In this document: positions 35,860-48,506 of the stretch, one piece after another
Position numbering within the stretch: the first letter of the stretch is position 1
Layout of the letters: every line of letters begins with the position of its first letter
From: Sweltsa coloradensis
Lineage: Eukaryota; Arthropoda; Insecta; Plecoptera; Chloroperlidae
Direction of reading: 5' to 3'
Assembly (NCBI GenBank): GCA_024449915.1
Contig: JAMZAV010000006.1
Span: 1,736,001 to 1,800,000 of the forward strand
DNA: 64,000 nt
Program-made: the position numbers and the translations under genes
Notes under the pieces: generated by a model
Database searches by the model: none
The model's input: the letters and a program-made list of their open reading frames with translations, nothing else
Told to the model about the DNA's origin: nothing

Positions 35860-38102
35860 TAATACTTAATGCTAAAACTTTCAATATTATCACTATCATT
35901 GTACATTATTATTTTTGTTGTTATAAATATCTTATACCCTTTGCGGAAATGTTTGCAATTGTATGTTCGATGTGCATGTCCAAAATATTATTAATTGCGG
36001 CTACACGAACTTAAATTTTTATCCATAGCCTAAAGTCATATTTTTTCGGGTCGTAAAATTAGACCATGATTACATCTACCTTTTATTTTTTTCTGTCATA
36101 ACCACAAATCATGACAGAACAATTCAATTTGGTTGGAATAATCATCGAAAAATTAAATATATTATTTTAAACTTTTGTTTTGATTTATCGTACAGTATGG
36201 AAGTTAAGTTTGATTTGACTAATGAATACCGATTTATATATATTTTGATAATTATTTTACAAATATTTTTTTCATTTGCATTGGTACAATTAAAAAAAAA
36301 AAATTGGAACAAGTACACGGATATTATTGCAATGTTATGTTAGTGGAGAATTCTTGAAGACGTGAAAGCTCTGACTTTCCTGAATATCTGTTACGTTAAG
36401 AACAGTTGAAGGCTTCTTTACCTTACGTTGCTGCTTTTGTTGTCTGAAAGTTGGACTTTGATGACCGTATGTGTATAGACAAAGTGAAGTTAGGGTCGTT
36501 CGTGCGTATAATCCTCAAGCCGTAAGGGTGGTAATTTTATACACAGGGTGTTAATAAGTAGAACACTAGAGATAGAACATAGTGCATACTCTCGGGTTTT
36601 GAAGGATCTACAAAAAAGTTTAGAAATAAAAATACTTGAAAGTTTATCTAGCAACAAAAAATATTTTGCTTTTGCGACACCAGTCGTTTTTTTGTCATTT
36701 TTGTTTCAACCTAACTACTGAATCGAAGCTTTGTTTTCATTTAGCATTAAACAGTATTCCTTATTTAATTTTTGAGGCGCCATACGGCATAAATTGTTAG
36801 TTTTTGGTCTGATTCAATCGGAATTAATCGTTCGAGGCTAGCATCGAACATAAATAGTTTGTTCTCACTTTCATAAATCTGGAAATATTCCCGTAGGTGT
36901 ATCAGCCCCGATCGGGATAGATTTCTGTTTTTTTTTATCCAACACCAGAAACATGTTATGATTATTGTTCTCCGCAGAACGGCTAAGGGTGACAATGCAA
37001 GATCGTTTACAATCGGGGGCACACTTTGGCGATCTGCTTCACCCCCTTTGCCAACAGCACGTAGTGTTCCCAAGTGTTCACCCACTCTGGATTATATTAA
37101 AAATATATATATATGATTGTGTTTTATTGTCATTATTCTTCACGTATTTCAAAATTATTATTCCATCTCACGAAGCTAACAGGTGATACTTTTAAATATA
37201 ATCTGTCTAAAAGTATTGATTTTCTATATTTTTACCGATTAGTAGCACCTAACGGAAAAACCGCAGATCAGAAAATAAAAACAAATTTTTGTTCTGTTTA
37301 TTCTATAAAAAAAAGTCATTGGTCGATCAAATCCTCTGAAACTCATCCATCAATGTCGGTGCAAAAAGGGAAACAAACATTTTCCCCACAAAAATGTAAT
37401 ATAAAATAGTTTCAATATTCTAGAAAAACTAGGTTTTACTCACATTCTCTATATTGTTTCAACACACAAAAACATAATTAATTACCTAGTTCATTTCAAC
37501 ATAACGAGAGAAAATAACGGTGAGATAGTCAAATTGCTTTCATCGTGTTACACATTACATCACCAACCACCAGATCATTCCAATCGACATAAAAACCTCC
37601 CTCTAAAATCTAAAACCTCCCTTCCTCAAAGAGAAACCCATGTTTAATCGAGGTTATTCCGCCTGACGACAAATTCCCCAACGGTGCATCCTAGCGGTTA
37701 CATTTCGAACACATCTAATGGGTGTCACCGTTGAGTGTTCACTCGTCTGTGATACAGAACCAGTGATATGTTGAACCACCGCCCCCTTAATACGTCATCA
37801 ACGTCTCTTATCGAGCCAACTCATGCGTTAAGTTCGGAACCTAAGCTCCGTTTTCCTTTGAGGTGTTTCGAACGTTCATGGCGGCTTTCCTTAACCGAGT
37901 GTAGACGCTTCGTTCAAAAGAAGGTAACCACGCTCTAGATAGCCTATACTGAGCTACCACAAGAAATGCAGTCGGTGAATTCAAAGCTATCTTCTAATAC
38001 TGGAACGTGAAGCGTGCAAAAAGTTCTGAAATAAATTAATACGGAATCGAAAAATATTTACATTTTTTTAAAACATTTTTTACACCCTTTAATTATTTTT
38101 TT
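35860..38102. other. No gene seen
   Basis: AT-rich; frames at 36765-37409 have no recognisable domain. CTCATCCATCAATGTCGG at 37340-37357 resembles the Helitron 3' inverted repeat but nothing around it agrees. Confidence 0.5.
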
Positions 38103-38206
38103 TTAGAGTCTACCCACTCAGTCATATAACTGATTTTCAGTGTGGGACATTAAACCATAGCGACCGAGCCAACCCTGTAGGCCCCGACGCAATCGTGATT
38201 ATGAAC
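38103..38206 (-). repeat. SINE S1 tail fragment
   Basis: Matches the S1 tail on the minus strand: GAGTCTACCCACTCAGTCAT, TATAACTGATTTTCAGTG, and GTAGGCCCCGACGCAATCG. The head is missing; the match stops near 38193-38206. Confidence 0.75.
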
Positions 38207-38245
38207 GATCGTTTACAAATTACAGTGGTTACTGGTTTGTTTCGA

Positions 38246-38661
38246 GCCAGCGGATTAGCCGAGCTCGTTTAACCGGTTCCCACTCGAACACCGAAGTTAA
38301 GCAGAATCGGGCGTGGTCATGGGTAGAGTGGGTGACCACTCTGCCCTGAAACTCACGTATACCGCTGGTTAGAGCAGATGGAGGGTTCGAAAGCTAGTGT
38401 AACGGCTTCGTTCTCTCGATGTCTGCTCGGCAGTCCGGGTTAGTGGAGGAACCTATATGACTGTCAAGGTTACACCGTCCTTTCGGATGGGACGTTAAGC
38501 CGTTGGTCCCCTTGGTACTTTTCGAAAGGAGTAGGCTACGTGCCGGTACCGGGTTTCCCCCTCCTCCCTTCTGTTCATACTTCATCCTCATCTATCACCA
38601 CTCATGTCTCGAATAGCCAAAGTGCATAAATATGAGACGTTAAGCAATATCCAATCAATCA
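38246..38661 (+). repeat. 5S-rRNA-derived SINE with long target duplications
   Basis: The first ~125 bases resemble 5S rRNA: GAACACCGAAGTTAAGCAG, then GAATCGGGCGTGGTCATGG and GTGGGTGACC align with the internal Pol III promoter region (box A, intermediate element, box C). The body contains CCTTTCGGATGGGACGTTAA, a block I recall from other animal SINEs, and the tail is AATATGAGACGTTAAGCAAT with short CAAT repeats. Flanks 38201-38245 and 38662-38699 are near-identical direct repeats (ATGAAYGATCGTTTACA ... TGGTTACTGGTTTGTTTCGA), a target duplication of about 38-45 bases with a short deletion in the right copy. A tail fragment of the same family lies at 45297-45341. Confidence 0.8.
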
Positions 38662-38699
38662 ATGAATGATCGTTTACAATGGTTACTGGTTTGTTTCGA

Positions 38700-41440
38700 A
38701 CATATGGTACGCAACTAAAATTTAACATTATTTAGGTATTTCAACTTTTAGATTTTCTTAGGTTGTTAACAGTTACAGTATAAAAACCGCTACTTCCTTG
38801 ACCTCAGTAAGTATAATGTGTATAAGTCATAAATATTTCCTTATTTTAAAACGTTAAATCTTTATTTAAGATACGACAAATGAATTTAATATAAAATAAT
38901 CGTTTTCAAAAACAATGTAGTTGCGTTTCCGATTTGAACCGATGCTATGTTGTAGAAACTTGCTCGAATCCCTTTTATTCACGGTCATGGCTTTCAATGA
39001 AAAACATACATTGTTAATAATACTTATGAAAAAGATTCGAGTGGGCTTCTAAGTAACTTTCATGGGTTTGGGTAAACATATAATTTTATAAATTTGTTTT
39101 GAAATCACGTGCACTTCGAGAATTACCATATTGTAGATATAATAAATTCAAATTTTAAAAACTCATTTCTATTTGTCTAGCACTAAGATATCGTAGAACG
39201 ACCCAAGATAGATTTTAAAAATCGTTTTATTGGTTTAGTGAATTTTTAATACCTACTTTAAATAAAGCTCCAGCTCGTTCTTAATAAATTCAATTTGAAT
39301 CATAGTTTCATCAATCTCCACTATCGTTGATTCCGTTATAATAGAGAACATCTTATTTACACACGCATTAGACTCGTTGAAAAGCAAATTTTGTTTAACT
39401 ATGAAATACAATATGAAAGAAAATCAATATTATAAATAAAGTCATCGGTATAAATATTGAGAGAACAAAAGTAACATTATTGTAGTTGTATTGCAAAACT
39501 CAGGAAACTAAGTTTATTTTACGGATTAATGTTATTAATCGTCAACATCTACGAAGGTTGTATTACAATTTTAAATATTTAAAGAAACTTTCATTCAACT
39601 TTTACTCAAGTAAGAATATTAATTTAATTTAAGGTTTCTAGCTGTTTGCTGCATGTATACTGTGAATTATTTGCGTTTAATATATATTTTATTCTTTAAA
39701 AGTATCGACTCTAGGCAACGGTTTCTTTACTGTACAACTTGTTTATTTCCTCTTGAATCTACAACGTTTTGAAGACATATTTTAATGGCAAAGCTTTATC
39801 CGCATCTGAATCAAATAGCTCCCATCATGTGAAATGTTCCATGTAATAATCCTCCCCCCCCCCCAACCCCTCGACGAGTTTCCATTGATTAGTTGAAAGT
39901 AGCAGACCCAGGATTAAGCTTCCGTTTGTTTATTTAATGGACAGAACCATAGCCTTTAGTAGCAAATCAGATCCCGTGGCTTCGGGTTTTTTCCCGACAT
40001 GGCACGAAGTCCATCGATCGTTTGACGACGCCAATGATGGATTACACACCAAGTTCGACCTACGGCGTCTTTTCCTTCATATAGCCGAGCTCAACCGAAT
40101 AGAGAATATAGTAAACACGATTTAAGTGATACGCCCAATCAATCTTCAACCCATGTAAATCTAAATTTCAGCTCCATTTGGCTTGACGCCGTGTGGAAAA
40201 GGAAAACAACTCGATGGTAATGATCGCGACTGGAACTCGGCGACATCTAGCGTGAAAAAGTATTTCCAGACGAGGAACATGTCAGTGGAAAATTGATGGT
40301 GAGAAAATTTATGTGAAACAAGCAAAAAAGTTCTGAAATGAATTATGCAAATCGATGGAGTTAAGAGTATTTAGACGTCAATCCATGTGGAATGAAATGA
40401 GAAGAGCAAAGTTTATACTAACCTAATTTTGTTTGTCGATTTAGAAGCAATTTATCGTAACACTACATTTAACTTCTTTTGTGTACTTTGCCTTCCACGT
40501 GTTAATAAAAAATGCAATCATATAACTATTAGTATTTCCACTAATAGTAGTACTGTAATTGAGTAGCAGTAATAATATTTCTCATAGAATATCCAATTCC
40601 TTTCTCATAACTATAACACTAATTCGATGTAAACGGCATAGTTAAATGTTGTCCTGGTTGTTTTAAGATTTTACTTCAATTTCATAAAGCAACGGATTTG
40701 TTACGTACTAACAGCACGAGTAGTTTTAAATATTTTAACTGAGCTCAAAATCCCATGCTATCACATATTTAAAGTAATAACAACCTTATAAAATTATAGG
40801 TTGTACTGAGGTTATGCATCATGTTTATTATTTATTAAGCCACCAAATTCTTAAAGTGTCATTTAATCATGATGACATTATTAAGTACCAATACAGAATT
40901 CGACTTCCACAAAATCATAACAATGCAATGTCTACTAGGTACAAGAAGAAATACGTACTACGAAGACCAACGAAACACCTGTAAATAATTGAGCATTCTG
41001 TCATTTTACACTTGTCTTCGGTTTTTTTAGATAATTATTACACAGGTAGCCTTAAATTTTATTTTAAAATATCACTATTGTTAAAAATTAAATATCACAA
41101 CACCGAATAAAATGTGCTATCAGTTACGGTTCAAAAATGAACAATGATTAATTGTTATAATGACATTCATACAACTCTTTAAACCATTTATAGTCAGTGG
41201 TATACATATTTACCACTACTTTTCAAAATCTACACAATCAAATCTGACAGTTTTTCCTACTTTTAACCCGGGCAAAAATCTGCTTTATTTTGTTCGGAAT
41301 TGGTATATTTTTCCCACCAGTAAATCCTAATGATTAGAAAGGATTTTTGTAATGGTTCAAAAATTTAAATAACATCCATCTAACTAATAATAATATAATC
41401 TGACATTTTCCCAAACTGATATGATTATTTATTATTGTTA
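38700..41440. other. No gene seen
   Basis: AT-rich. A C run lies near 39852-39863. The frame at 39937-40125 has no known domain. Confidence 0.5.
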
Positions 41441-41845
41441 GGGAGCAAAGCTTCGCTTTATGCATTACTTTGGTGTCCTTCGTCTGTACGTGTGTCACGT
41501 TTCACGTAATAACCAAACTTTATATGACCCCCGATTTCCATGCAATTTCTAATCCACATTGCAAATCCACAAGGATGATGAATAAAATGAATGAGAATGT
41601 TTTTGGTTACTCTTGGGGTAAGGATGCGTATCTATCACCTTCCAAAATGATCATTTCTTTCAACCCTTCACCTACACTTTCGCAGATTTGGAGGAATTTT
41701 ATTTTGTATCGCAACTAAGAAAGCTAAAATTGTCCAATTCTATGGAACTAATGCTCCACCCAATATGAAAATTAATTTAGTTAGAAATAAGATAAGATAA
41801 AAAAAACGTGTTTGAAAATCAATGGATTAAGTAGCTTTGCTTCTA
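41441..41845 (-). mobile_element. Family X element, copy 6
   Basis: Both ends remain: GGGAGCAAAGCTTCGC at 41441-41456 (right end) and the inverted AGAAGCAAAGCTACTT at 41830-41845 (left end). Inside, on the minus strand, are ACGTGACACACGTACAGACG and a Leu-like CCTTACCCCAAGAG block matching other X copies. A degenerate PBS-like motif (TTGGGTGGAGCATTAG) lies near 41751-41766. About 405 bases, non-coding. Confidence 0.6.
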
Positions 41846-42409
41846 ATGTTAGGTACTCGCAATTACCATTGGTTGTTTATTGTTCGGAAGCTTTTAAACA
41901 GGCTCTCTTTCATTTCCAGACGTCAGGTTTATTTTAAGAGTCGGATTCCACTTCGAGATATCTTTAAGCATAGACAACTTTGAAAGGAACTTCCACAATA
42001 AGTTATGAAACATGAACACAAAAGTTAACAATGTGTCCAAACTTTCTAGAATAATATTAATCTTTCTTACACGACAATAGAAGGAAAATACGAAGAAGAA
42101 ACAGAAGTAAAACGTTTAGATACTTTCCAAAGCAAAACTGAAGGTGAGAAAGATATGTTGCATATAGAGCTGTTGACATCATTCTCTCTCTCTCTTGCAC
42201 TCTAAGGGTTGCACTCTCGGGGGCTGTAACTCAAAACTAACGAGTTTACAAACAGATGACCAACGACAGTCATAAATTCATTAAAAGTTTTCTGAGATTT
42301 TTCTCGGTTCTCAATAATACTTGATGTTTGTATCAACGTTTGCATAATTTCAACGGGAAATAACAAAATGTGTCTTTAACGGATATTTTTATCCAACATT
42401 ACATGTTAT

Positions 42410-42710
42410 GTAGCTAAGCTCCCATACGAGTAACAATTTTCTGTCCGTCAGTCTGTCTTCGCGTGAATCACGTCTCACGATAAAACCGAACACAGCATCC
42501 AATTAGGCACGCGTTTTTTTTATATTGGCAATGACCTTCAACACGGAAGATACACCCGGGGGTTATGGGGTAGTGGCTAGTTGTTACCTTATTGTAACTA
42601 AGTATTTAGAATTGCCTCTTTTAAAGTCTGTAAGGTCAGGTTGTAGACTCAATCGTACAAGAAAATATCAAATGAAAATCGATACACTTCGCTTTGCTTA
42701 GTTGTGGATC
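42410..42710 (-). mobile_element. Family X element, copy 7
   Basis: Minus-strand body: the + strand reads CTGTCCGTCAGTCTGTCTTC, ACGTCTCACGATAAAACCGA and GGCAATGACCTTCAACA, matching X copy 4 (59258-60101). An end-like GTAGCTAAGCTCCC lies at 42411-42424. No PBS-like motif is retained. Confidence 0.5.
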
Positions 42711-42715
42711 CAAAC

Positions 42716-43562
42716 TTTCGTTTCATAAAACTATACATTTCTCTGCATTGGCTGGATGAACAAAAATTGTCAACTTAGATTATTGATCGATTAAGATTGT
42801 GATCTATTTTTACGTATCCTTTGAACACAGACAATTTGATATAATAATGACATTCTAACGAAAGTGACGTAAAACCTTTGTAACTTTCGGTATGTTGCCA
42901 ATTAAAAATAAGTAAATTCAACAATGATCTATACTATACGCATCTGTATTCTTCATTATACGAACGTATTCACTATTCGACAGTTTTAATTCAAAGAATT
43001 TTCAGAGCTGAGAGTTTGCCAAGACCAGAACGTAGGTAAGTGAAAAGCATTGCCCAGCAGTTAAACTCGTTTGAAAAACGTTCCAAAGTCTTAAATCTAA
43101 GTCTTGAATCCACATATATCTTTCCGAAGTAGGGTTTGTCGTCAGTAAGGTGCATTACATGTATATTCCTTTGAAACCAGTGCTGTTTTGGCGAAAAGGA
43201 TAAAATAAATGTGAATAATGCTGGTATTTTTGTGATCAACTCTTAAATCTCCCCCGAAGAGAAGTTGTACTGCTGTATTCATCCCCGTGGCGGTGCCTGG
43301 CGGTTATCTTTGGAAACACTCGCAGTCGGGGGCTCAATGGGTCTAAAACTAAGAACTGGAATCTTTTCGAGTAAATGTAGCTTGAGGTACCAGGGCAGCA
43401 TATTGTAGCATTATCATTGCGGGCAAATAATATTTACGTAATATAAAGTATAAGTATTTTAGTGGATTATTTGTCACGTGGGCTTGCACCTGATGTCAAT
43501 GCAGAAAATCCTTCGTACCACTCTCAGTACCGGCTGGAATAATTTAGCTACTGAAATGCCTA
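42716..43562. other. No gene seen
   Basis: AT-rich; nothing recognisable. Confidence 0.5.
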
Positions 43563-44501
43563 CTAGAAAACGCTCAGTTGGACGCGTTGTTGAGCGAGCA
43601 CCGTACGTGCAACACGACCCGAGTACGACATTCCCATAATGTTACATACCAATAAGTCTTTTAGGTCTTGACGGATTTAGCTGAAAATTTGTAAAATAGG
43701 AGAGAATGGATAAAATCCACCGCCATCTAGAGGACCTTGACATCATTTCTTTGGGAAAACTATTTTACTCTTGATTTCTTCTAGGTGGCAGTACATAGTG
43801 ACCAGAATTCTTGTGCGACTTTTCGTTGCCATGGTAACGTTACTTTTGTTAAAATGTAATTTCTATCTACACTACTTATCGGATCAAAATAAAATTAACA
43901 TATTCGTGACCGGACGGACATTCTAAATGATTTGGCTACCTCAGATTTTGTCGCCGTTTAGTTTTAAAAAAAAACTTTAGATTAACTTTAATGTAACTTT
44001 ATAACTTTTTGAACGATTTTGCCACAAAACTAATGGCATTCAATCGGGAACGAAACTTGCGGATAGTCAAAATTTCAACTCGATCCGAGCCTCCGTTTGA
44101 CCGCTATCATGAGCCAAAAAAGCTGTGCGACTTTCCGTTGCCATGGTAACGGGACTTTGTTATAATGTAATTTCCACCTACACTACTTATCGGATCAAAA
44201 TAAAATTAACATATTCGTGACCGGACGGACATTCTAAATGATTTGGCCACCTCATATTTTGTCGCCGTTAAGTTTGAAAAAAAAACTTTCGATTAACTTT
44301 AATGTAACTTTTTAACTTTTCGAACGATTTTGCCACAAAACTATACAGCAACCCGCCTACGTAGTATGTACATGTGTGCAAAATTTCAGGTCGATCAGAG
44401 AAACGGTGCGACCTGTATCGAAGCAGTAACAGAAAAAAAAAAAAAAAAAGCAGACATTCGAGCCATAAGAGTCAAGTGGAGATGTTCGCTTCGCTCGCTC
44501 A
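43563..44501 (-). mobile_element. Non-coding Helitron2-like copy, second subfamily (element F)
   Basis: The 5' end at 44501 reads TTGAGCGAGCGAAGCGAAC on the minus strand (second T at 44502); the 3' end at 43563 reads TTTTCTAG followed by T. The inverted repeat GCTCGCTCAA and hairpin AACGC...GCGTT are as in E. A ~220-bp block starting GCGACTTTCCGTTGCCATGG occurs twice (about 43820 and 44126, period 306). Two CTCF-core-like sites lie near 43721-43733 (-) and 43778-43790 (+). Confidence 0.85.
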
Positions 44502-44502
44502 A

Positions 44503-45296
44503 TCAACCTATTATAATTCACTATCAAGAAACCTTCATTCTAGTATTTAATCATTAAAACATAAATAAACGCAAACATATTTATTAAGAGCTACCTACCC
44601 ATTCGTATGAAACATAATAAATTTAGTATGAATTTTAATTAAAATTACTTAAGATCAACCCTGTCGATGCCAACACATCAACCAGCGAATAACGGCCAAC
44701 CAGGGATTGGATTTTGAAATAGAGGACCACTAGTTAATCGCGTAATAACCATCCCAAGATTGTTCGAATCGTTCAGGAATAGATGATGATGTTACACGAC
44801 GTGGTTGTACGGGTAACTAGTAATTATAATGGATATAAATTGCGATGGTCAATTCGTATTTTTCGCAACCACTTGTTTAACATTGTATTACGGTGTTTAT
44901 TTTAATTGATTTTCTTTTAATTATAACTTAATAATAACTGTTTCTGTGTCATAAGACCATAGCAAGAAATTGTTACTGCAAATAAGGAACCCAAGACTCT
45001 TGATAGTTTAGTAATATTTTATTGGCCTGTCGTAGTGAAATTACGAATTCTGATTGCTCTATCGTGAGAATTATCGTCGTCTTCTTGGTCCTTTATAACG
45101 ATTTTGTTTTTGTTAATTCTTAAAACAGTTTTATAACAATTTCTTATGTCTAAACCGAAAATTTTAACACCTAAGTCCTATTCAGCTATGTCTGTTTCAA
45201 TTCCTCATGAAGGAAGGTAACAGTTTTGGGTGCCGAGACCATATAAAGCTTGTACAATACAGTACGTAATACGCAATACAGTAATATATATCTTTT
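44503..45296. other. No gene seen
   Basis: AT-rich; nothing recognisable. Confidence 0.5.
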
Positions 45297-45341
45297 GGAT
45301 ATTGCTTTACGTCTCATATTTATGCAACTTGGCTAATCGAG
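45297..45341 (-). repeat. 5S-SINE tail fragment
   Basis: The minus strand reads CATAAATATGAGACGTAAAG and CAATATCC, matching 38623-38652. The 5S-like head is absent. Confidence 0.65.
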
Positions 45342-45407
45342 TTAAAATCATATAAATTATATATATATAATAATACGTAATACAGTAATACGCTTTGATA
45401 ATTACTG

Positions 45408-45478
45408 TCCCTCTCTGAAAATCAGTTATATAACTGAGTGAGTAGACTCTAAATACAATTTATTTATTATTTATTTTA
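45408..45478 (+). repeat. SINE S1 tail fragment
   Basis: Reads CTGAAAATCAGTTATATAAC, then TGAGTGAGTAGACTCTAAAT and a TTTATTTATTATT end: the 3' tail of S1 only. Confidence 0.8.
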
Positions 45479-46518
45479 CAAACTCTTGTATATTCGCGTG
45501 GTTGTCTCTCCGCTCGATGGCGACGGCGTCTTAACTTAGTTCCCAGCAGGTGAAGGAAGTAGATATGCGGCAGTAGCAATATAAATTATGCCTCGCCGTA
45601 TACCGTGCAGACTCCCACTACTTTAAGACTTCTGGATACACTTAGTTGGCTGATAGGCGGGGGACAAAAACTGACAACCTTAACTTATAGCTGCTGCCAA
45701 AACTGATATCTCTTTTTGTTAGGAATAGAAGACGTCCTGTAACTATTTCATATTTTAACCGGAAGCGTTTCTTTAGGAACTTAAGTCATATGTTGCTCAC
45801 TTAGACGTTATTTGTGTGCCTCATGGCAATGAGTTATTGTATTGTAGTTAATCTGGAAATGTGAAATATACTTTTTTGATAAGGTATATAAGACTCATTT
45901 TTAAATTTTATTATATAATAATATGGTTCTTGAATTTGTATTAATTTAAAAAATTCTATACGCGTTACATTAAATTCGCAAATATATATTATGATTGTAT
46001 GTTCTTATATTATAATACTCAGTTAAAACTTGGTATTGTTTTATTAAAATTACGTAAACATTACTAATTTATTGTAAAGGCTCGTACAGCGCTAATACCA
46101 TTTTACGAATACCATAAATAGTATGTCATATGACTACGCAAAAATATAAAAAATTAAATATTTGTCCATACATTAGTTATATAATGTAAATGTATTATTA
46201 TTTCAAGCAAGCGTAGTGCAACTGGTTGCACTGTTCTCATTTAAAACGTTGCATTACACAGTGAAGTTGTATTCGAATGTTATCTTATTACCATGAATAT
46301 AACAAGATACTAACCATGTTCAACAATAATATATTGAGTCGTATTTCGAAATTTTATGATTAATGGTGCAACTGCTAACTGAAAAAAGTTGCAAGAAAAC
46401 AACTTTTCCCAAGACCTCTAGATTCTAATTAATCATTGGGTTATATTTATAGCAGAGACCAACAACATATTTGTTGAGGTATGAATAAATATTACTCAAG
46501 GGACGGATTTTGTAATTT
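45479..46518. other. No gene seen
   Basis: AT-rich; a somewhat GC-richer patch at 45505-45680 shows no domain or repeat I recognise. Confidence 0.5.
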
Positions 46519-46600
46519 CTGAATTGTATTAAATGTTAACAATTCCACATACGAGAGGGAGGGTTTCCCGACCATCCAAATCGAGAAAGAAATAATAAGT
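46519..46600 (+). repeat. Interspersed repeat family Y, copy 2
   Basis: Shares GAATTGTATTAA, TTAACAATTCCAC, GGGAGGGTTTCCCGACCATC and CAAATCGAGAAA with 3732-3812. Confidence 0.65.
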
Positions 46601-46897
46601 TATATTTGAACAAATATAATTTGTTAACAATTAAGTGTTTCTTATGTGTGTTTTTTTTACAATGTTTCGCAAATATCTATTGTTTGTAAAACGTCATTTA
46701 TTGTGAGCCAGCGAATTAGTTTATTCGAAATTAGTCTGATTTAAAACTCCATTTTTTTCTTTTTCTTTACTTAGATTGAACAAAATATACATTTTGACTG
46801 CTGAACAAAAAGGAATGTTATCTTTATTTTTTATATTTTTAAAATTTACTTTTAAATCAACCTTTTGCCACGTTAATAAATTAATATGAAGCAAATT

Positions 46898-46914
46898 TGG
46901 TGGAGGTGCCGGGT
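46898..46914 (+). promoter_or_regulatory. tRNA-Ala-complementary (PBS-like) motif 7
   Basis: A perfect TGGTGGAGGTGCCGGGT with no family X ends nearby. A C run (47012-47025) lies about 100 bases downstream. Confidence 0.55.
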
Positions 46915-47626
46915 CACAATACGGAACAACATTAAACCCAAGTATTTACTCCACACGTTCTTAAATTATACTTATTTTGATTAAATCATGCAATTAACTA
47001 TTCTTGCCCTGCCCCCCCCCCCCCCTCCACCAACAATCAGTCGGACGACTTAGCTCGGATATGTAGCCTTCACGATGACAGCTTATTTCAGTGATGACGC
47101 CCTCAGCCAGTACGAGGGTTAACAACTCAGGGGAACGATGACGCAAAATTAAATATATTCATCGAAATGGAAAACACACTCACAAAACTACAACAATCCA
47201 ACGGCATTAAACTCGGACACATTGCTATTTGTAACAAACAACAAAGTTCCTCATCAAAGAACACTTGGCGTCAGGAGTAAATCAAGGGGTCTGGAAGATA
47301 CCTACCGTCATCGACCTCACTCATGAATATTCGGTCCGTTCTGGCGTCGCTATATTCACAGAGCTATCACTCGCTGACGTCATCTAACAGGCCGCGAGGA
47401 AACATGGCGGACCTATTTTACTTACTAACTATTGGGACTTTTAAACACTGGGCCCAGGGCGTAGTTAATATCACAGCAAGGTGTGTATATATTAATGGAT
47501 TCACCAAACACTGCATAACCTTAGCGCAGGGTTATTTCAGGTGTAGAAATCAATAGGGGCCAGTTTTCTAGTGTCAAAAATAGGGTATTACGTCAAATCC
47601 TTGCCCGCGCTAGTTTTGCATATTTA

Positions 47627-48138
47627 GGACGTGTCTGAACTATGTTCTCAGTCTCAGTCTCATTCTAAGTCTCGGTCTCATTACTAGAAGTGTAACTTTC
47701 GGTCGTTTCTTGGTGGGAGTATCAACAATGATCATCAACAATCAACATCAAAACAAACAGACGAGCAGCCGTGGAGTTGACACATGCAGGTGGCCGACTG
47801 ATTGCGATCTTAACAGTATTTTTAAGTGTTTACATAACGTTTCCATATCAAATTTGACTCTGTTCTATTAATAACTATATTATTTATTACATTTAATAAC
47901 TTATTTGGTTACTCAACGTGATTTGGAAGTGTTAAGTTCGATCGTCTCCCGAGGCCGCCATTTTGTTAGTAATAAGAATGAAAACGAGTGTGGTTATTTC
48001 GTTACTTGGTTTCATTCCCGTTCTCAGTCTCGATCTGGACCCTTCGTACATTGCTTCTGACGTCACCGATTATTGATGACGTAAAACTGAGAATGAGAAT
48101 GAGACTGAGCCACGTTTTTCAAGCAATCAGACACGTCC
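47627..48138 (+). mobile_element. Harbinger-like MITE with TTA target duplication
   Basis: A 512-bp non-coding element. Terminal inverted repeats GGACGTGTCTGA at 47627-47638 and TCAGACACGTCC at 48127-48138 are flanked by TTA at 47624-47626 and 48139-48141. Just inside, both ends carry inverted arrays of CTCAGTCTCATTCT (47647-47684; reverse at 48088-48111). A 3-bp TTA duplication and GG...CC ends are typical of PIF/Harbinger. A perfect CRE palindrome TGACGTCA lies at 48058-48065. Confidence 0.8.
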
Positions 48139-48506
48139 TTAGTGGTGTACCTTTTAGAACAAATCCCGAGATTTTCCGAGTGAGTGTCGGTGGTCTCGGT
48201 AAAAGATTACTCTTGATTTACTTCTGAAGCCGATCGTATATATATTATGTTTTGTACAAGCAGAATGTTAGTAATGATTATTTCATAATTTTCTGAAGCA
48301 TCTCCAATCTATAATTATTTTTTTATAATTCGATGTACATATTGCATTTTACGTCATAGCTATCTATTACTGACAATTTGAGTATTTTCTTCAAACTGTG
48401 AGCTGAGAAGGTACACACAGGTAATAATAATTTATATTTTTAGTTTATGTTTAATTTATACAAAAAGAAAATTAACTTAGCTTGTCTTGGGAGATTTAAT
48501 ATTTAT

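Noticed and set aside
38394..38591. Minus-strand frame of 65 residues
   Set aside because: It lies wholly inside the 5S-derived SINE.
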